From: an uncultured Tolumonas sp.
Lineage (GTDB): Bacteria; Pseudomonadota; Gammaproteobacteria; Enterobacterales; Aeromonadaceae
Direction: 5' to 3'
DNA length: 6,003 nt
Assembly (NCBI GenBank): GCA_903931645.1
Contig: CAIZDF010000050.1
Location: 1-6,003, forward strand
Below, piece by piece: positions 1-6,003 of this stretch (position 1 is the stretch's first letter; every line of letters begins with the position of its first letter). The notes beneath the pieces are model-generated. The model made no database searches and was not told the origin of the DNA. It saw nothing but the letters and a program-made list of their open reading frames with translations. A program made the translations under genes and the position numbers.

Positions 1-3000
1 GCTGTTGTCTTCATCCAGTACATAAGCGAGACCGCCAGACATACCCGCTGCGAAGTTACGGCCAGTCTGACCCAGAACAACTACGGTGCCACCGGTCATG
101 TATTCGCAACCATGATCACCCACACCTTCAACAACTGCTGATGCACCAGAGTTACGTACCGCAAAACGTTCACCAGCCACACCGTTCAGGTAAGCATGAC
201 CCGAGGTCGCGCCGTACATCACGGTGTTACCGATGATGGTGTTGTCACCTGGATTTGGTGTGAAGTTTGCGTTTGGACGCACGATGATACGGCCACCAGA
301 CAAGCCTTTACCGACGTAGTCGTTACCTTCACCAACCAGATCCAGTGTTACACCTTTCGCGAGGAAAGCGGCAAAACTTTGGCCTGCAGTACCGTTCAGA
401 GTGACGTGGATAGTGTCATCCGGTAAACCTTCACCACCAAAGCGTTTAGCTACTTCACCTGACAGCATGGTGCCGACAGTACGGTTGATATTTTTAACCG
501 GTACTTCAATACGCACTGGCTGACGGTTTTCCAGCGCAGGTTGTGCTTGTTTGATCAGCTCTTGATCCAGCGCTTTTTCCAGCGCGTGATCTTGCGTGCC
601 GGCATGCAGGCGAGGTTCATCAGCACCAACTGTTGGTTGATAGAACACATTGCTGAAATCCAGACCCTGTGCTTTCCAGTGTTCAACGCCTTCGCGTTTG
701 TCCAGCAGATCAGCACGACCGATCAGATCTTCAAATTTACGGATACCCATCTCAGCCATCAGTTCACGCACCTCTTCAGCAACGAAGAAGAAGTAGTTCA
801 CTACGTGTTCTGGTTGGCCTGAGAAGCGTTTACGCAGTTCTGGATCTTGCGTTGCAACGCCAACCGGGCAGGTGTTCAGATGGCATTTACGCATCATGAT
901 ACAACCTTCAACCACCAGTGGTGCAGTTGCAAAACCGAATTCGTCAGCACCCAGCAGGGCACCAATGATCACGTCACGACCAGTTTTGATCTGACCATCA
1001 ACCTGCACGCGGATACGGCCACGCAGACGGTTCAGAACCAATGTCTGTTGTGTTTCAGCCAGACCCAGTTCCCATGGTGAACCGGCATACTTGATGGATG
1101 ACAGTGGTGATGCACCAGTACCACCATCGTGACCCGCGATTACAACATGGTCAGCTTTGGCTTTTGATACACCGGCAGCAACAGTACCAACACCCACTTC
1201 AGATACCAGCTTCACAGAGATAGAGGCTGATGGGTTGGCATTTTTCAGATCGTGGATCAGCTGAGCCAAATCTTCGATTGAGTAAATGTCATGGTGTGGC
1301 GGTGGAGAAATCAGACCTACACCCGGCACTGAGTGACGCAGTTTACCGATGTATTCAGATACTTTATCGCCTGGCAACTGACCACCTTCACCTGGTTTAG
1401 CGCCCTGAGCCATTTTGATCTGGATCTGATCGGCATTAACCAAATATTCAGCGGTTACACCGAAACGGCCAGAAGCAACCTGCTTGATGGCAGAACGCAG
1501 GCTGTCACCGGCTTGCAGTTCTAAATCGCGCGCAATACGTGATTTACCGATGATATCAGACAGCAGTGTTGGCTGGTTAACCGGAATGAAACGGTTGGCA
1601 TCTTCACCGCCTTCACCGGTGTTAGATTTACCGCCGATGCGGTTCATTGCTAACGCCAGTGTGGTGTGTGCTTCAGTTGAGATAGAACCCAGTGACATCG
1701 CACCAGTTGCAAAGCGTTTAACGATCTCTTTTGCCGATTCAACTTCTTCCAGCGGCACTGGTTCAGCAGCTTTCTTGATCTCAAACAGACCGCGCAGTGT
1801 CAGGTGACGTTTAGTCTGGTCGTTGATGATCTTCGCATACTCTTTGTAGCTTTCGTATTTGCCGCTACGAGTTGAGTGCTGCAGTTTAGCGATAGCATCT
1901 GGTGTCCACAGGTGGTCTTCACCACGGGTACGGAATGCATATTCACCGCCTGCATCCAACGCATCAGCCAATACTGGATCTGCAGAGAACGCGGCTTCGT
2001 GCAGCAGAATGGTTTCTTCCGCTACTTCAAACAGACCGATACCTTCCACTTTGGATGGTGTGCCAGAGAAGTATTTGTCCACGAACGCTTTTTTCAAGCC
2101 AATCGCTTCGAAAATTTGTGCGCCGGTGTAAGACATGTAGGTAGAGATACCCATCTTCGACATGACTTTACACAGACCTTTACCCACCGCTTTCACGAAA
2201 TTAGAGACGTATTTCTCTTCTTTCGCGGCATCACCATCAGCCATTTCGCGCAATGTTTCCATTGCCAGCCATGGGTGAATGGCTTCGGCACCGTAACCAG
2301 CCAGCAGAGCGAACTGGTGCGTTTCACGAGCAGAGCCAGTTTCAACGACCAGACCAGTGCTGGTACGCAGACCTTTTTTCACCAAGTGCAGATGCACGGT
2401 GGAAGTCGCCAGCAGCGCTGGGATCGCGATATGGTCACGGTCGATGTTGCGGTCAGAGATCAACAGAATGTTGGCACCACCACGTACTGCATCTTCCGCT
2501 TCCGCTGCCAATGAAGCCAGACGCGCTTCCACACCTTCTTTACCCCATGCTAATGGGTAGCAGATATTCAGTTCGTGTGAACGGAATTTGCCGTTGGTGT
2601 ATTGCTGAATGTTACGGATCTTCTCGATCTTCGCGGCATTCAGAATAGGCTGCGCCACTTCCAGACGGATAGGTGGGTTGATGTCGGTATTGTTCAGCAA
2701 GTTAGGACGAGGGCCGATGAACGATACCAGCGACATAACCATCTCTTCACGGATCGGGTCGATCGGTGGGTTGGTTACTTGCGCGAACAACTGACGGAAG
2801 TAGTTGTACAGGGTTTTATTTTTGCTAGACAACACAGTTAATGCGGCATCGTTACCCATGGAGCCAATGGCTTCTTCACCATTGTTCGCCATTGGTGTGA
2901 GCAGCATTTTGGTGTCTTCCATGGTGTAGCCAAAGGCTTGCTGGTAATCCAGCATGCTTGCTTTCTTCTCGAAAGGCTGGGCTTCACCCGGGATCTCGTC

Positions 3001-4356
3001 GATGTTGATACGAACTTTGCTCAACCACTCACGGTATGGCTTGGAGTTAGCCAGTGAGTTTTTCAGTTCTTTATCATCGATGATACGGCCTTGTTCTAGG
3101 TCGATCAGGAACATCTTACCTGGTTGCAGACGCCATTTTTGTGCAATACGGGAATCTTCAATCGGCAGTACGCCTGATTCGGATGCCATAACGACCAGAT
3201 CATCTTTAGTCACCAGATATCGGGCTGGGCGGAGACCGTTACGGTCGAGCGTCGCACCGATTTGACAACCGTCAGTGAAGGCAACAGCCGCTGGGCCATC
3301 CCACGGTTCCATCATGGCAGCATGATATTCGTAGAACGCGCGACGGTTTTCGTCCATCAGCGAGTGTTTTTCCCACGCTTCTGGGATCATCATCATCACG
3401 GCGTGTGCTAGTGAATAGCCGCCCATGACCAGCAGTTCCAGCGCGTTATCGAACGACGCAGAATCTGACTGACCTGGGTAGATTAATGGCCACACTTTGT
3501 CCAGATCAGCACCCAATACTGGGGATGTAACTGAACGTTCACGGGCACGCATCCAGTTCACGTTACCACGCACGGTATTGATTTCACCGTTGTGCGCAAT
3601 CATGCGGAATGGATGAGCCAAGTCCCACGTTGGGAAAGTATTGGTGGAGAAACGCTGATGCACCAGTGCTAATGCAGATACACAACGTGGGTCTGCGAGA
3701 TCAGCGTAATAAATACCAACCTGATCCGCCAACAGCAGACCTTTATAGTTCACGGTACGTGCAGAGAATGACGGCACGTAGAATTCGTTACAGTGTTTCA
3801 GCTTCAGAGCACGAATGGCATGAGATGCACGCTTGCGAATGATATACAGTTTGCGTTCCAGTGCATCGGTGACCAGTACGTCCGGGCCGCGGCCAACGAA
3901 GATCTGGCGGATAACCGGCTCTTTCGCTTTAACAGCGGGAGACATCGGCATATCACTACTGACTGGCACATCACGCCAGCCCAGCACGACCTGACCTTCA
4001 CCACGTACCGCACGTTCAATCTCTTCCTGGCAAGCCAGACGAGACGCCGCTTCCTGCGGCAGGAACACCATACCAACCCCGAACTCACCAGCAACAGGCA
4101 ATACGATACCTTGCTTGGCTAATTCTTCGCGATACAACTGATCAGGGATCTGGATCAGAATGCCCGCGCCGTCACCTGCTAGAGGATCTGCGCCGACCGC
4201 ACCACGGTGATCGAGGTTTTTCAGGATCAACAAACCCTGTTCGACAATGCTATGACTTTTTTGACCCTTCATGTGGGCCACAAATCCGACACCGCACGCA
4301 TCATGTTCGTTTACGGGGTCATACATCCCTTGTCGTTGGGGTACCGCCGGTTCCAT
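1..4356 (-). CDS. gltB: Glutamate synthase (NADPH-type), large/alpha subunit, partial at its C-terminus
   Basis: Cytoplasmic enzyme that makes two L-glutamates from L-glutamine and 2-oxoglutarate, using electrons passed on by the small subunit GltD (GOGAT half of the GS-GOGAT cycle). About 1452 codons are visible. Residues 1-20 look like a cleaved propeptide ending HDA, which exposes Cys21 (CGVGFVAH), the class-II amidotransferase nucleophile; [20 protein letters not shown] and NGEIN (N256-N260) belong to the same domain (about 21-430). A central domain spans roughly 470-760 ([20 protein letters not shown]). The FMN synthase domain (about 815-1190) has [12 protein letters not shown] at 908-919, [10 protein letters not shown] at 1075-1084 and the 3Fe-4S cysteines C1152, C1158 and C1163. 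The C-terminal GXGXG beta-helix domain ([11 protein letters not shown]) runs off the left edge; by family length some 60-100 residues are missing. The start could also be GTG at 4359, which is better spaced from the ribosome site, or ATG at 4326. Identity is very secure; the exact start is not. Confidence 0.97.
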   Translation of the reverse strand, partial: MEPAVPQRQGMYDPVNEHDACGVGFVAHMKGQKSHSIVEQGLLILKNLDHRGAVGADPLAGDGAGILIQIPDQLYREELAKQGIVLPVAGEFGVGMVFLPQEAASRLACQEEIERAVRGEGQVVLGWRDVPVSSDMPMSPAVKAKEPVIRQIFVGRGPDVLVTDALERKLYIIRKRASHAIRALKLKHCNEFYVPSFSARTVNYKGLLLADQVGIYYADLADPRCVSALALVHQRFSTNTFPTWDLAHPFRMIAHNGEINTVRGNVNWMRARERSVTSPVLGADLDKVWPLIYPGQSDSASFDNALELLVMGGYSLAHAVMMMIPEAWEKHSLMDENRRAFYEYHAAMMEPWDGPAAVAFTDGCQIGATLDRNGLRPARYLVTKDDLVVMASESGVLPIEDSRIAQKWRLQPGKMFLIDLEQGRIIDDKELKNSLANSKPYREWLSKVRINIDEIPGEAQPFEKKASMLDYQQAFGYTMEDTKMLLTPMANNGEEAIGSMGNDAALTVLSSKNKTLYNYFRQLFAQVTNPPIDPIREEMVMSLVSFIGPRPNLLNNTDINPPIRLEVAQPILNAAKIEKIRNIQQYTNGKFRSHELNICYPLAWGKEGVEARLASLAAEAEDAVRGGANILLISDRNIDRDHIAIPALLATSTVHLHLVKKGLRTSTGLVVETGSARETHQFALLAGYGAEAIHPWLAMETLREMADGDAAKEEKYVSNFVKAVGKGLCKVMSKMGISTYMSYTGAQIFEAIGLKKAFVDKYFSGTPSKVEGIGLFEVAEETILLHEAAFSADPVLADALDAGGEYAFRTRGEDHLWTPDAIAKLQHSTRSGKYESYKEYAKIINDQTKRHLTLRGLFEIKKAAEPVPLEEVESAKEIVKRFATGAMSLGSISTEAHTTLALAMNRIGGKSNTGEGGEDANRFIPVNQPTLLSDIIGKSRIARDLELQAGDSLRSAIKQVASGRFGVTAEYLVNADQIQIKMAQGAKPGEGGQLPGDKVSEYIGKLRHSVPGVGLISPPPHHDIYSIEDLAQLIHDLKNANPSASISVKLVSEVGVGTVAAGVSKAKADHVVIAGHDGGTGASPLSSIKYAGSPWELGLAETQQTLVLNRLRGRIRVQVDGQIKTGRDVIIGALLGADEFGFATAPLVVEGCIMMRKCHLNTCPVGVATQDPELRKRFSGQPEHVVNYFFFVAEEVRELMAEMGIRKFEDLIGRADLLDKREGVEHWKAQGLDFSNVFYQPTVGADEPRLHAGTQDHALEKALDQELIKQAQPALENRQPVRIEVPVKNINRTVGTMLSGEVAKRFGGEGLPDDTIHVTLNGTAGQSFAAFLAKGVTLDLVGEGNDYVGKGLSGGRIIVRPNANFTPNPGDNTIIGNTVMYGATSGHAYLNGVAGERFAVRNSGASAVVEGVGDHGCEYMTGGTVVVLGQTGRNFAAGMSGGLAYVLDEDNS

Positions 4357-4367
4357 CACGTTATAAT

Positions 4368-4373
4368 CCTCTC
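4368..4373 (-). promoter_or_regulatory. Ribosome binding site of gltB
   Basis: The minus strand reads GAGAGG here. It lies 8 nt before GTG (4359-4357) and 11 nt before the adjacent in-frame ATG (4356-4354). Spacing favours GTG while codon preference favours ATG; the two choices differ by one residue. The internal ATG at 4326 has no comparable site in front of it. Confidence 0.7.
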
Positions 4374-4398
4374 TGTAGATACGCGTCCATCCGCAGCC

Positions 4399-4441
4399 GT
4401 TAAAAAAAGCTGGCTTGAGGTGCCAGCTTTATCGTTTTAAC
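4399..4441 (-). terminator. Intrinsic terminator in the gltB leader (probable attenuator)
   Basis: Read on the minus strand, a perfect 9-bp stem AAAGCTGGC / GCCAGCTTT (4430-4422 with 4414-4406) closes a 7-nt loop. The end of the 3' arm merges into a run of seven T (4408-4402). A flanking GTTAAAA (4441-4435) can also pair with TTTTAAC (4405-4399), extending the hairpin to about 16 bp with a 4-nt bulge. It points towards gltB and ends about 45 nt before the start codon, downstream of the best promoter, so gltB transcription must read through it. It could instead end an unrecognised small RNA. The structure is clear; the regulatory role is inferred. Confidence 0.8.
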
Positions 4442-4462
4442 TCTGAGGGCTCGTAACCAAAA

Positions 4463-4491
4463 AATATACTGTGATTTTCGCCCCAATTCAA
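4463..4491 (-). promoter_or_regulatory. Sigma-70-type promoter driving gltB
   Basis: On the minus strand TTGAAT (4491-4486) and TATATT (4468-4463) are separated by exactly 17 nt, giving 4/6 and 5/6 matches to the -35 and -10 consensus. Transcription would start near 4456, leaving a leader of about 100 nt that contains the intrinsic terminator. This is the best-looking promoter found upstream of gltB. No convincing sigma-54 (-24/-12) alternative was seen between here and the start codon. Confidence 0.6.
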
Positions 4492-4521
4492 GGCAATAGC
4501 TATAGGTCTCGAATTGGTCTC
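4483..4521. repeat. Inverted and direct repeats overlapping the gltB -35 (operator candidate)
   Basis: CCAATTC (4483-4489) and GAATTGG (4511-4517) form a perfect 7-bp inverted repeat with centres 28 bp apart; the left arm overlaps the -35 hexamer. GGTCTC also occurs twice in direct orientation (4505-4510 and 4516-4521), 11 bp apart, about one helical turn. Such symmetry beside a promoter suggests a protein-binding site, but no regulator can be named. Chance in AT-rich DNA is a real alternative. Confidence 0.35.
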
Positions 4522-4561
4522 TTATGGTTAAAAGTACATATAAATCATTAATATACATATT

Positions 4562-4578
4562 ATCACCAAAATGGTGCG
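4562..4578. promoter_or_regulatory. NtrC-like binding site upstream of gltB
   Basis: On the minus strand this reads GCACCA-TTT-TGGTG. It is a perfect 5-bp dyad (CACCA/TGGTG) with the 3-nt spacer and most bases of the known NtrC (GlnG) site, approximately TGCACCA-N3-TGGTGCA. Its centre is about 115 bp upstream of the predicted gltB start of transcription, a usual NtrC distance. Nitrogen control of gltB would make physiological sense. Only one such site was found and no sigma-54 promoter accompanies it, so activation is unproven and repression or no role is possible. Confidence 0.45.
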
Positions 4579-4597
4579 AAAGATTTTTATATCGCAC
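4574..4597. repeat. GTGCGA...TCGCAC inverted repeat
   Basis: A perfect 6-bp inverted repeat with a 12-nt AT-rich spacer. It shares its left arm with the NtrC-like dyad, so the two are interleaved. It might extend a composite binding region; no specific factor is recognised. Confidence 0.3.
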
Positions 4598-4610
4598 GAA
4601 CTGCTGGTGT

Positions 4611-4631
4611 TCCATTGTGAGTATAGATGGA
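4611..4631. promoter_or_regulatory. LysR-type box candidate
   Basis: TCCAT and ATGGA form a perfect 5-bp dyad around an 11-nt spacer, which fits the T-N11-A pattern of LysR-family regulators. It lies between the divergent genes, about 165 bp upstream of the predicted gltB transcript and 270 bp before gcvA. The neighbouring LysR gene makes it worth noting, but the motif is loose and may be chance. Confidence 0.3.
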
Positions 4632-4729
4632 TTTGGCTGTTATCATGGATGAATGTGCTTTATATGTGATTTACTTCGGAGTTTGCCTCTGCTTGATTGG
4701 AAAATGCATAAATATTCACCTGTTTTGCG

Positions 4730-4739
4730 CTAATCTAAT
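4730..4739 (+). promoter_or_regulatory. Tandem CTAAT motifs, possible GcvA autoregulatory site
   Basis: CTAAT occurs twice back to back (4730-4734 and 4735-4739), about 165 bp before gcvA. In E. coli, GcvA binding sites share the core CTAAT and GcvA represses its own gene. A site here would fit that autoregulation. A 5-bp motif is common in AT-rich DNA, so the tandem copy and the location are the only support. Confidence 0.4.
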
Positions 4740-4781
4740 GATGTAATTAACTTGTAACAAAAATAAGCATGAAATTTATGA

Positions 4782-4806
4782 ATTACGCAATGTGCGCCAG
4801 CGTAAT
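4782..4806. promoter_or_regulatory. ATTACGC-N11-GCGTAAT dyad at the gcvA promoter
   Basis: A perfect 7-bp inverted repeat with an 11-nt spacer. It covers the -35 position of the upstream TATAAT box (4819-4824) and probably lies before the transcribed region, so it is more likely a DNA operator than an RNA hairpin. The N11 geometry resembles LysR-family sites, and GcvA itself is the obvious candidate. The arms contain ATTAC/GTAAT, close to the GcvA core CTAAT. Confidence 0.45.
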
Positions 4807-4818
4807 GCCCACTCAGTA

Positions 4819-4862
4819 TATAATGTTATTTACTTCTGCATCTGCACGGCTACTTCTATAAT
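4819..4862 (+). promoter_or_regulatory. gcvA promoter region with two TATAAT boxes
   Basis: Perfect -10 hexamers TATAAT occur at 4819-4824 and 4857-4862, giving leaders of roughly 70 and 32 nt. Neither has a good -35 at 16-18 nt, which suggests a weak or regulator-dependent promoter. A TACTTCT repeat occurs at 4831 and 4851, 20 bp apart. Which box is used cannot be decided from sequence. Confidence 0.45.
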
Positions 4863-4900
4863 AGAGGCCGCTTCCGAAAGAAAAAGGATGTTGATCTCGC

Positions 4901-5809
4901 ATGTCACGACGTCTTCCCCCGCTGAATGCCTTAAAAGCGTTTGAAGCGGCTGCCCGCCACTTAAGTTTTACTAAAGCGGCAGAAGAATTGTTTGTTACTC
5001 AGGCGGCTATTAGTCATCAGATCAAAACGCTGGAAGATTTTCTGGGGTTAAAACTATTCCGGCGCCGCAATCGTAGTTTGCTGCTTACGGAAGAAGGGCA
5101 GGGGTATTATCAGGATATCCGCTCTATTTTCAGTTCAGTTTGTGAAGCCACAGAACGTTTGATGGCGCGTAGTGCTAAAGGCACGCTGACGGTCACCATG
5201 CAGCCGAGTTTTGCCATTCAGTGGTTAGTGCCGCGGTTGAGCCTGTTCAGTCAGATACATCCGGAAATTGATGTACGTATAAAAGCTGTTGATCAAGATG
5301 CTGATACCTTGATCGATGATGTTGATATTGCTATTTATTACGGCGATGGGCATTGGTCTGATCTGCAGATGTATAAACTGCATTCAGAATATCGTATTCC
5401 AGTGTGTTCGCCGTCGTTACTGCAAGGGAAAAAACTGACTAAACCGGAAGATTTGGCGCAGTTTTCTTTATTGCATGATGCGTCGCGCCGTGACTGGTCG
5501 CGCTGGTTACGTCAGGTTGGCGTGTCATTACCCAATGCCAGCCAAGGCCCGATCTTTAGCCATTCAACTATGGTGTTGCAAGCTGCGGTGTTGGGGCAGG
5601 GGGTGGCGCTGGGGCATAGTTTGTTATCTCGCCCAGAAATTCAGGCCGGACGTCTGGTTTGCCCGTTACCGCAAACGCTCATCAATGATAACGCCTATTA
5701 TCTGGTGATGGCGCCAGGGCATGATACGTTGGGTAAAGTTGCGGCATTTCGTGATTGGATCGTGGCTCTGGTGCAGCAAGAAGAAGCCGAGTTTGATTCT
5801 GCGTTATGA
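4901..5809 (+). CDS. gcvA: Glycine cleavage system transcriptional regulator GcvA (LysR family)
   Basis: DNA-binding regulator that in E. coli activates gcvTHP with glycine, represses it with purines together with GcvR, activates gcvB and represses its own gene. The protein has 302 residues, the usual GcvA length (E. coli 305). The winged helix-turn-helix is at about 6-65 (SFTKAAEELFVTQAAISHQI at 22-41, then LGLKLFRRRNRSLLLTEEG). An effector-binding domain follows from about 93. GcvA-typical stretches include LLHDASRRDW (190-199) and GPIFSHS (216-222). The start aligns with the E. coli start (MSKRLPPLNAL), although AAGGA at 4884-4888 is a rather distant 12 nt away; the ATG at 4888 is out of frame. 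It is divergent from gltB and 82 bp upstream of rlmM. Assignment to GcvA rather than another LysR protein rests on near-continuous similarity to the remembered E. coli sequence. Confidence 0.95.
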   Translation: MSRRLPPLNALKAFEAAARHLSFTKAAEELFVTQAAISHQIKTLEDFLGLKLFRRRNRSLLLTEEGQGYYQDIRSIFSSVCEATERLMARSAKGTLTVTMQPSFAIQWLVPRLSLFSQIHPEIDVRIKAVDQDADTLIDDVDIAIYYGDGHWSDLQMYKLHSEYRIPVCSPSLLQGKKLTKPEDLAQFSLLHDASRRDWSRWLRQVGVSLPNASQGPIFSHSTMVLQAAVLGQGVALGHSLLSRPEIQAGRLVCPLPQTLINDNAYYLVMAPGHDTLGKVAAFRDWIVALVQQEEAEFDSAL

Positions 5810-5818
5810 TTGCTCGTT

Positions 5819-5843
5819 AAAAAAGCAGCATCTTTGTCTGCTT
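5819..5843 (-). terminator. Weak terminator-like hairpin between gcvA and rlmM
   Basis: AAGCAG (5823-5828) and CTGCTT (5838-5843) form a 6-bp stem with a 9-nt loop. On the minus strand the stem is followed by six T (5824-5819), the layout of a rho-independent terminator. On the plus strand no T-run follows, so gcvA transcripts could continue into rlmM. The stem is short and no minus-strand gene ends nearby, so function is doubtful. Confidence 0.3.
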
Positions 5844-5891
5844 CAGTGTATGGTGTCGCACTTTTCAAGGTGAGTGAGGGGAGAAGCGTAA

Positions 5892-6003
5892 ATGAACCAC
5901 CTGATGTTCTATTGTCGTCCGGGATTTGAAAAAGATATGGCCGCGGAGATCCAGGATAAGGCAGTGGCACTGGAGTGTTTTGGCTTTTCCCGTGTCGCTG
6001 ATA
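5892..6003 (+). CDS. rlmM: 23S rRNA (cytidine-2498-2'-O)-methyltransferase RlmM, N-terminal fragment
   Basis: SAM-dependent enzyme that methylates the 2'-O of C2498 in the peptidyl-transferase region of 23S rRNA before ribosome assembly. Only 37 codons are in the window. They match the start of E. coli RlmM closely (CRPGFEK, AAEI-DKA and FGF-RV in the same order and spacing), which is the THUMP-containing N-terminal part; the Rossmann methyltransferase domain lies beyond the right edge. A strong ribosome site GAGGGGAG (5876-5883) sits 8 nt before the ATG. It follows gcvA on the same strand after 82 bp, so co-transcription is possible. E. coli has ygdD between these genes; it is absent here. 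Confidence 0.9.
   Translation, partial: MNHLMFYCRPGFEKDMAAEIQDKAVALECFGFSRVAD

Larger units (their letters stand above)
4360..4900. other. Divergent gltB-gcvA intergenic region
   Basis: About 540 bp, visibly more AT-rich than the flanking genes (especially 4525-4565 and 4735-4785). No start with a plausible ribosome site and no protein of recognisable family was found on either strand. Its contents are the gltB leader terminator and promoter, several dyads and the gcvA promoter, listed separately. In enteric bacteria the space upstream of gcvA encodes the divergent small RNA GcvB; its G/U-rich core was not recognised here. Confidence 0.8.

Noticed and set aside
1876..2514. 212-codon plus-strand reading frame
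   Set aside because: Lies fully antisense within gltB, whose conserved domains are read on the minus strand; its composition is that of a reverse-frame shadow.
3804..4094. 96-codon minus-strand reading frame
   Set aside because: Out of frame with, and inside, the gltB amidotransferase domain.
4440..4550. Sigma-54 promoter to accompany the NtrC-like site
   Set aside because: No GG-N10-GC arrangement with flanking consensus bases was found between the site and gltB; TGGCAC in the terminator stem lacks the -12 element.
4400..4615. 71-codon minus-strand reading frame in the intergenic region
   Set aside because: No ribosome site before its ATG, no recognisable family, and it runs through the gltB promoter and terminator, ending in the terminator T-run; most likely chance.
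4400..4740. GcvB small RNA divergent from gcvA
   Set aside because: Location and a terminator would fit, but the G/U-rich target-binding core and the conserved 5' end were not seen on the minus strand.
5698..5970. 90-codon minus-strand reading frame
   Set aside because: Overlaps the 3' end of gcvA and the start of rlmM on the opposite strand; no family resemblance.
1..6003. Mobile elements, CRISPR arrays, tRNA or rRNA genes, a novel multigene system
   Set aside because: No transposase, spaced repeats, tRNA-like cloverleaf or rRNA motif was recognised; coding content is explained by three housekeeping or regulatory genes.

Overview
This is ordinary chromosomal DNA from a gammaproteobacterium. 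Protein-coding sequence fills most of the window, and one long regulatory gap of about 540 bp separates two divergent genes. The identified proteins are a glutamate synthase large subunit, a GcvA-type LysR regulator and the start of RlmM. The neighbouring gcvA and rlmM genes recall the gcvA-ygdD-rlmM order of enteric bacteria. Moderate base composition and a GltB that differs from the E. coli type suggest a non-enteric lineage, possibly Aeromonadales (Tolumonas-like). That placement is a guess from protein character and synteny, not from a search.

Positions 1-4356, minus strand: gltB, the large (alpha) subunit of glutamate synthase. It starts inside the window and runs off the left edge with about 1452 codons visible and no interruption seen. 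The N-terminal nucleophile Cys, the FMN-domain motifs, the iron-sulfur Cys cluster and the start of the C-terminal beta-helix domain can all be read. gltD would be expected beyond the left edge.

Positions 4360-4900: divergent intergenic region, AT-rich and with no convincing gene. For gltB it holds a good sigma-70-type promoter, a strong intrinsic terminator between that promoter and the start codon (an apparent attenuator), a dyad over the -35, and an NtrC-like dyad further upstream. For gcvA it holds tandem CTAAT motifs, a 7-bp inverted repeat with an 11-nt spacer next to TATAAT boxes, and the gcvA leader.

Positions 4901-5809, plus strand: gcvA, the glycine-cleavage-system regulator. Positions 5892-6003, plus strand: the first 37 codons of rlmM, a 23S rRNA 2'-O-methyltransferase, cut by the right edge.

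Assimilation of ammonia into glutamate (GltB) and control of glycine-derived one-carbon units and nitrogen (GcvA) meet at this shared control region. Cross-regulation is possible but not shown. No mobile element, CRISPR array, tRNA, rRNA or new multigene system was found. The most notable signals are the gltB leader terminator and the dense set of operator-like dyads.
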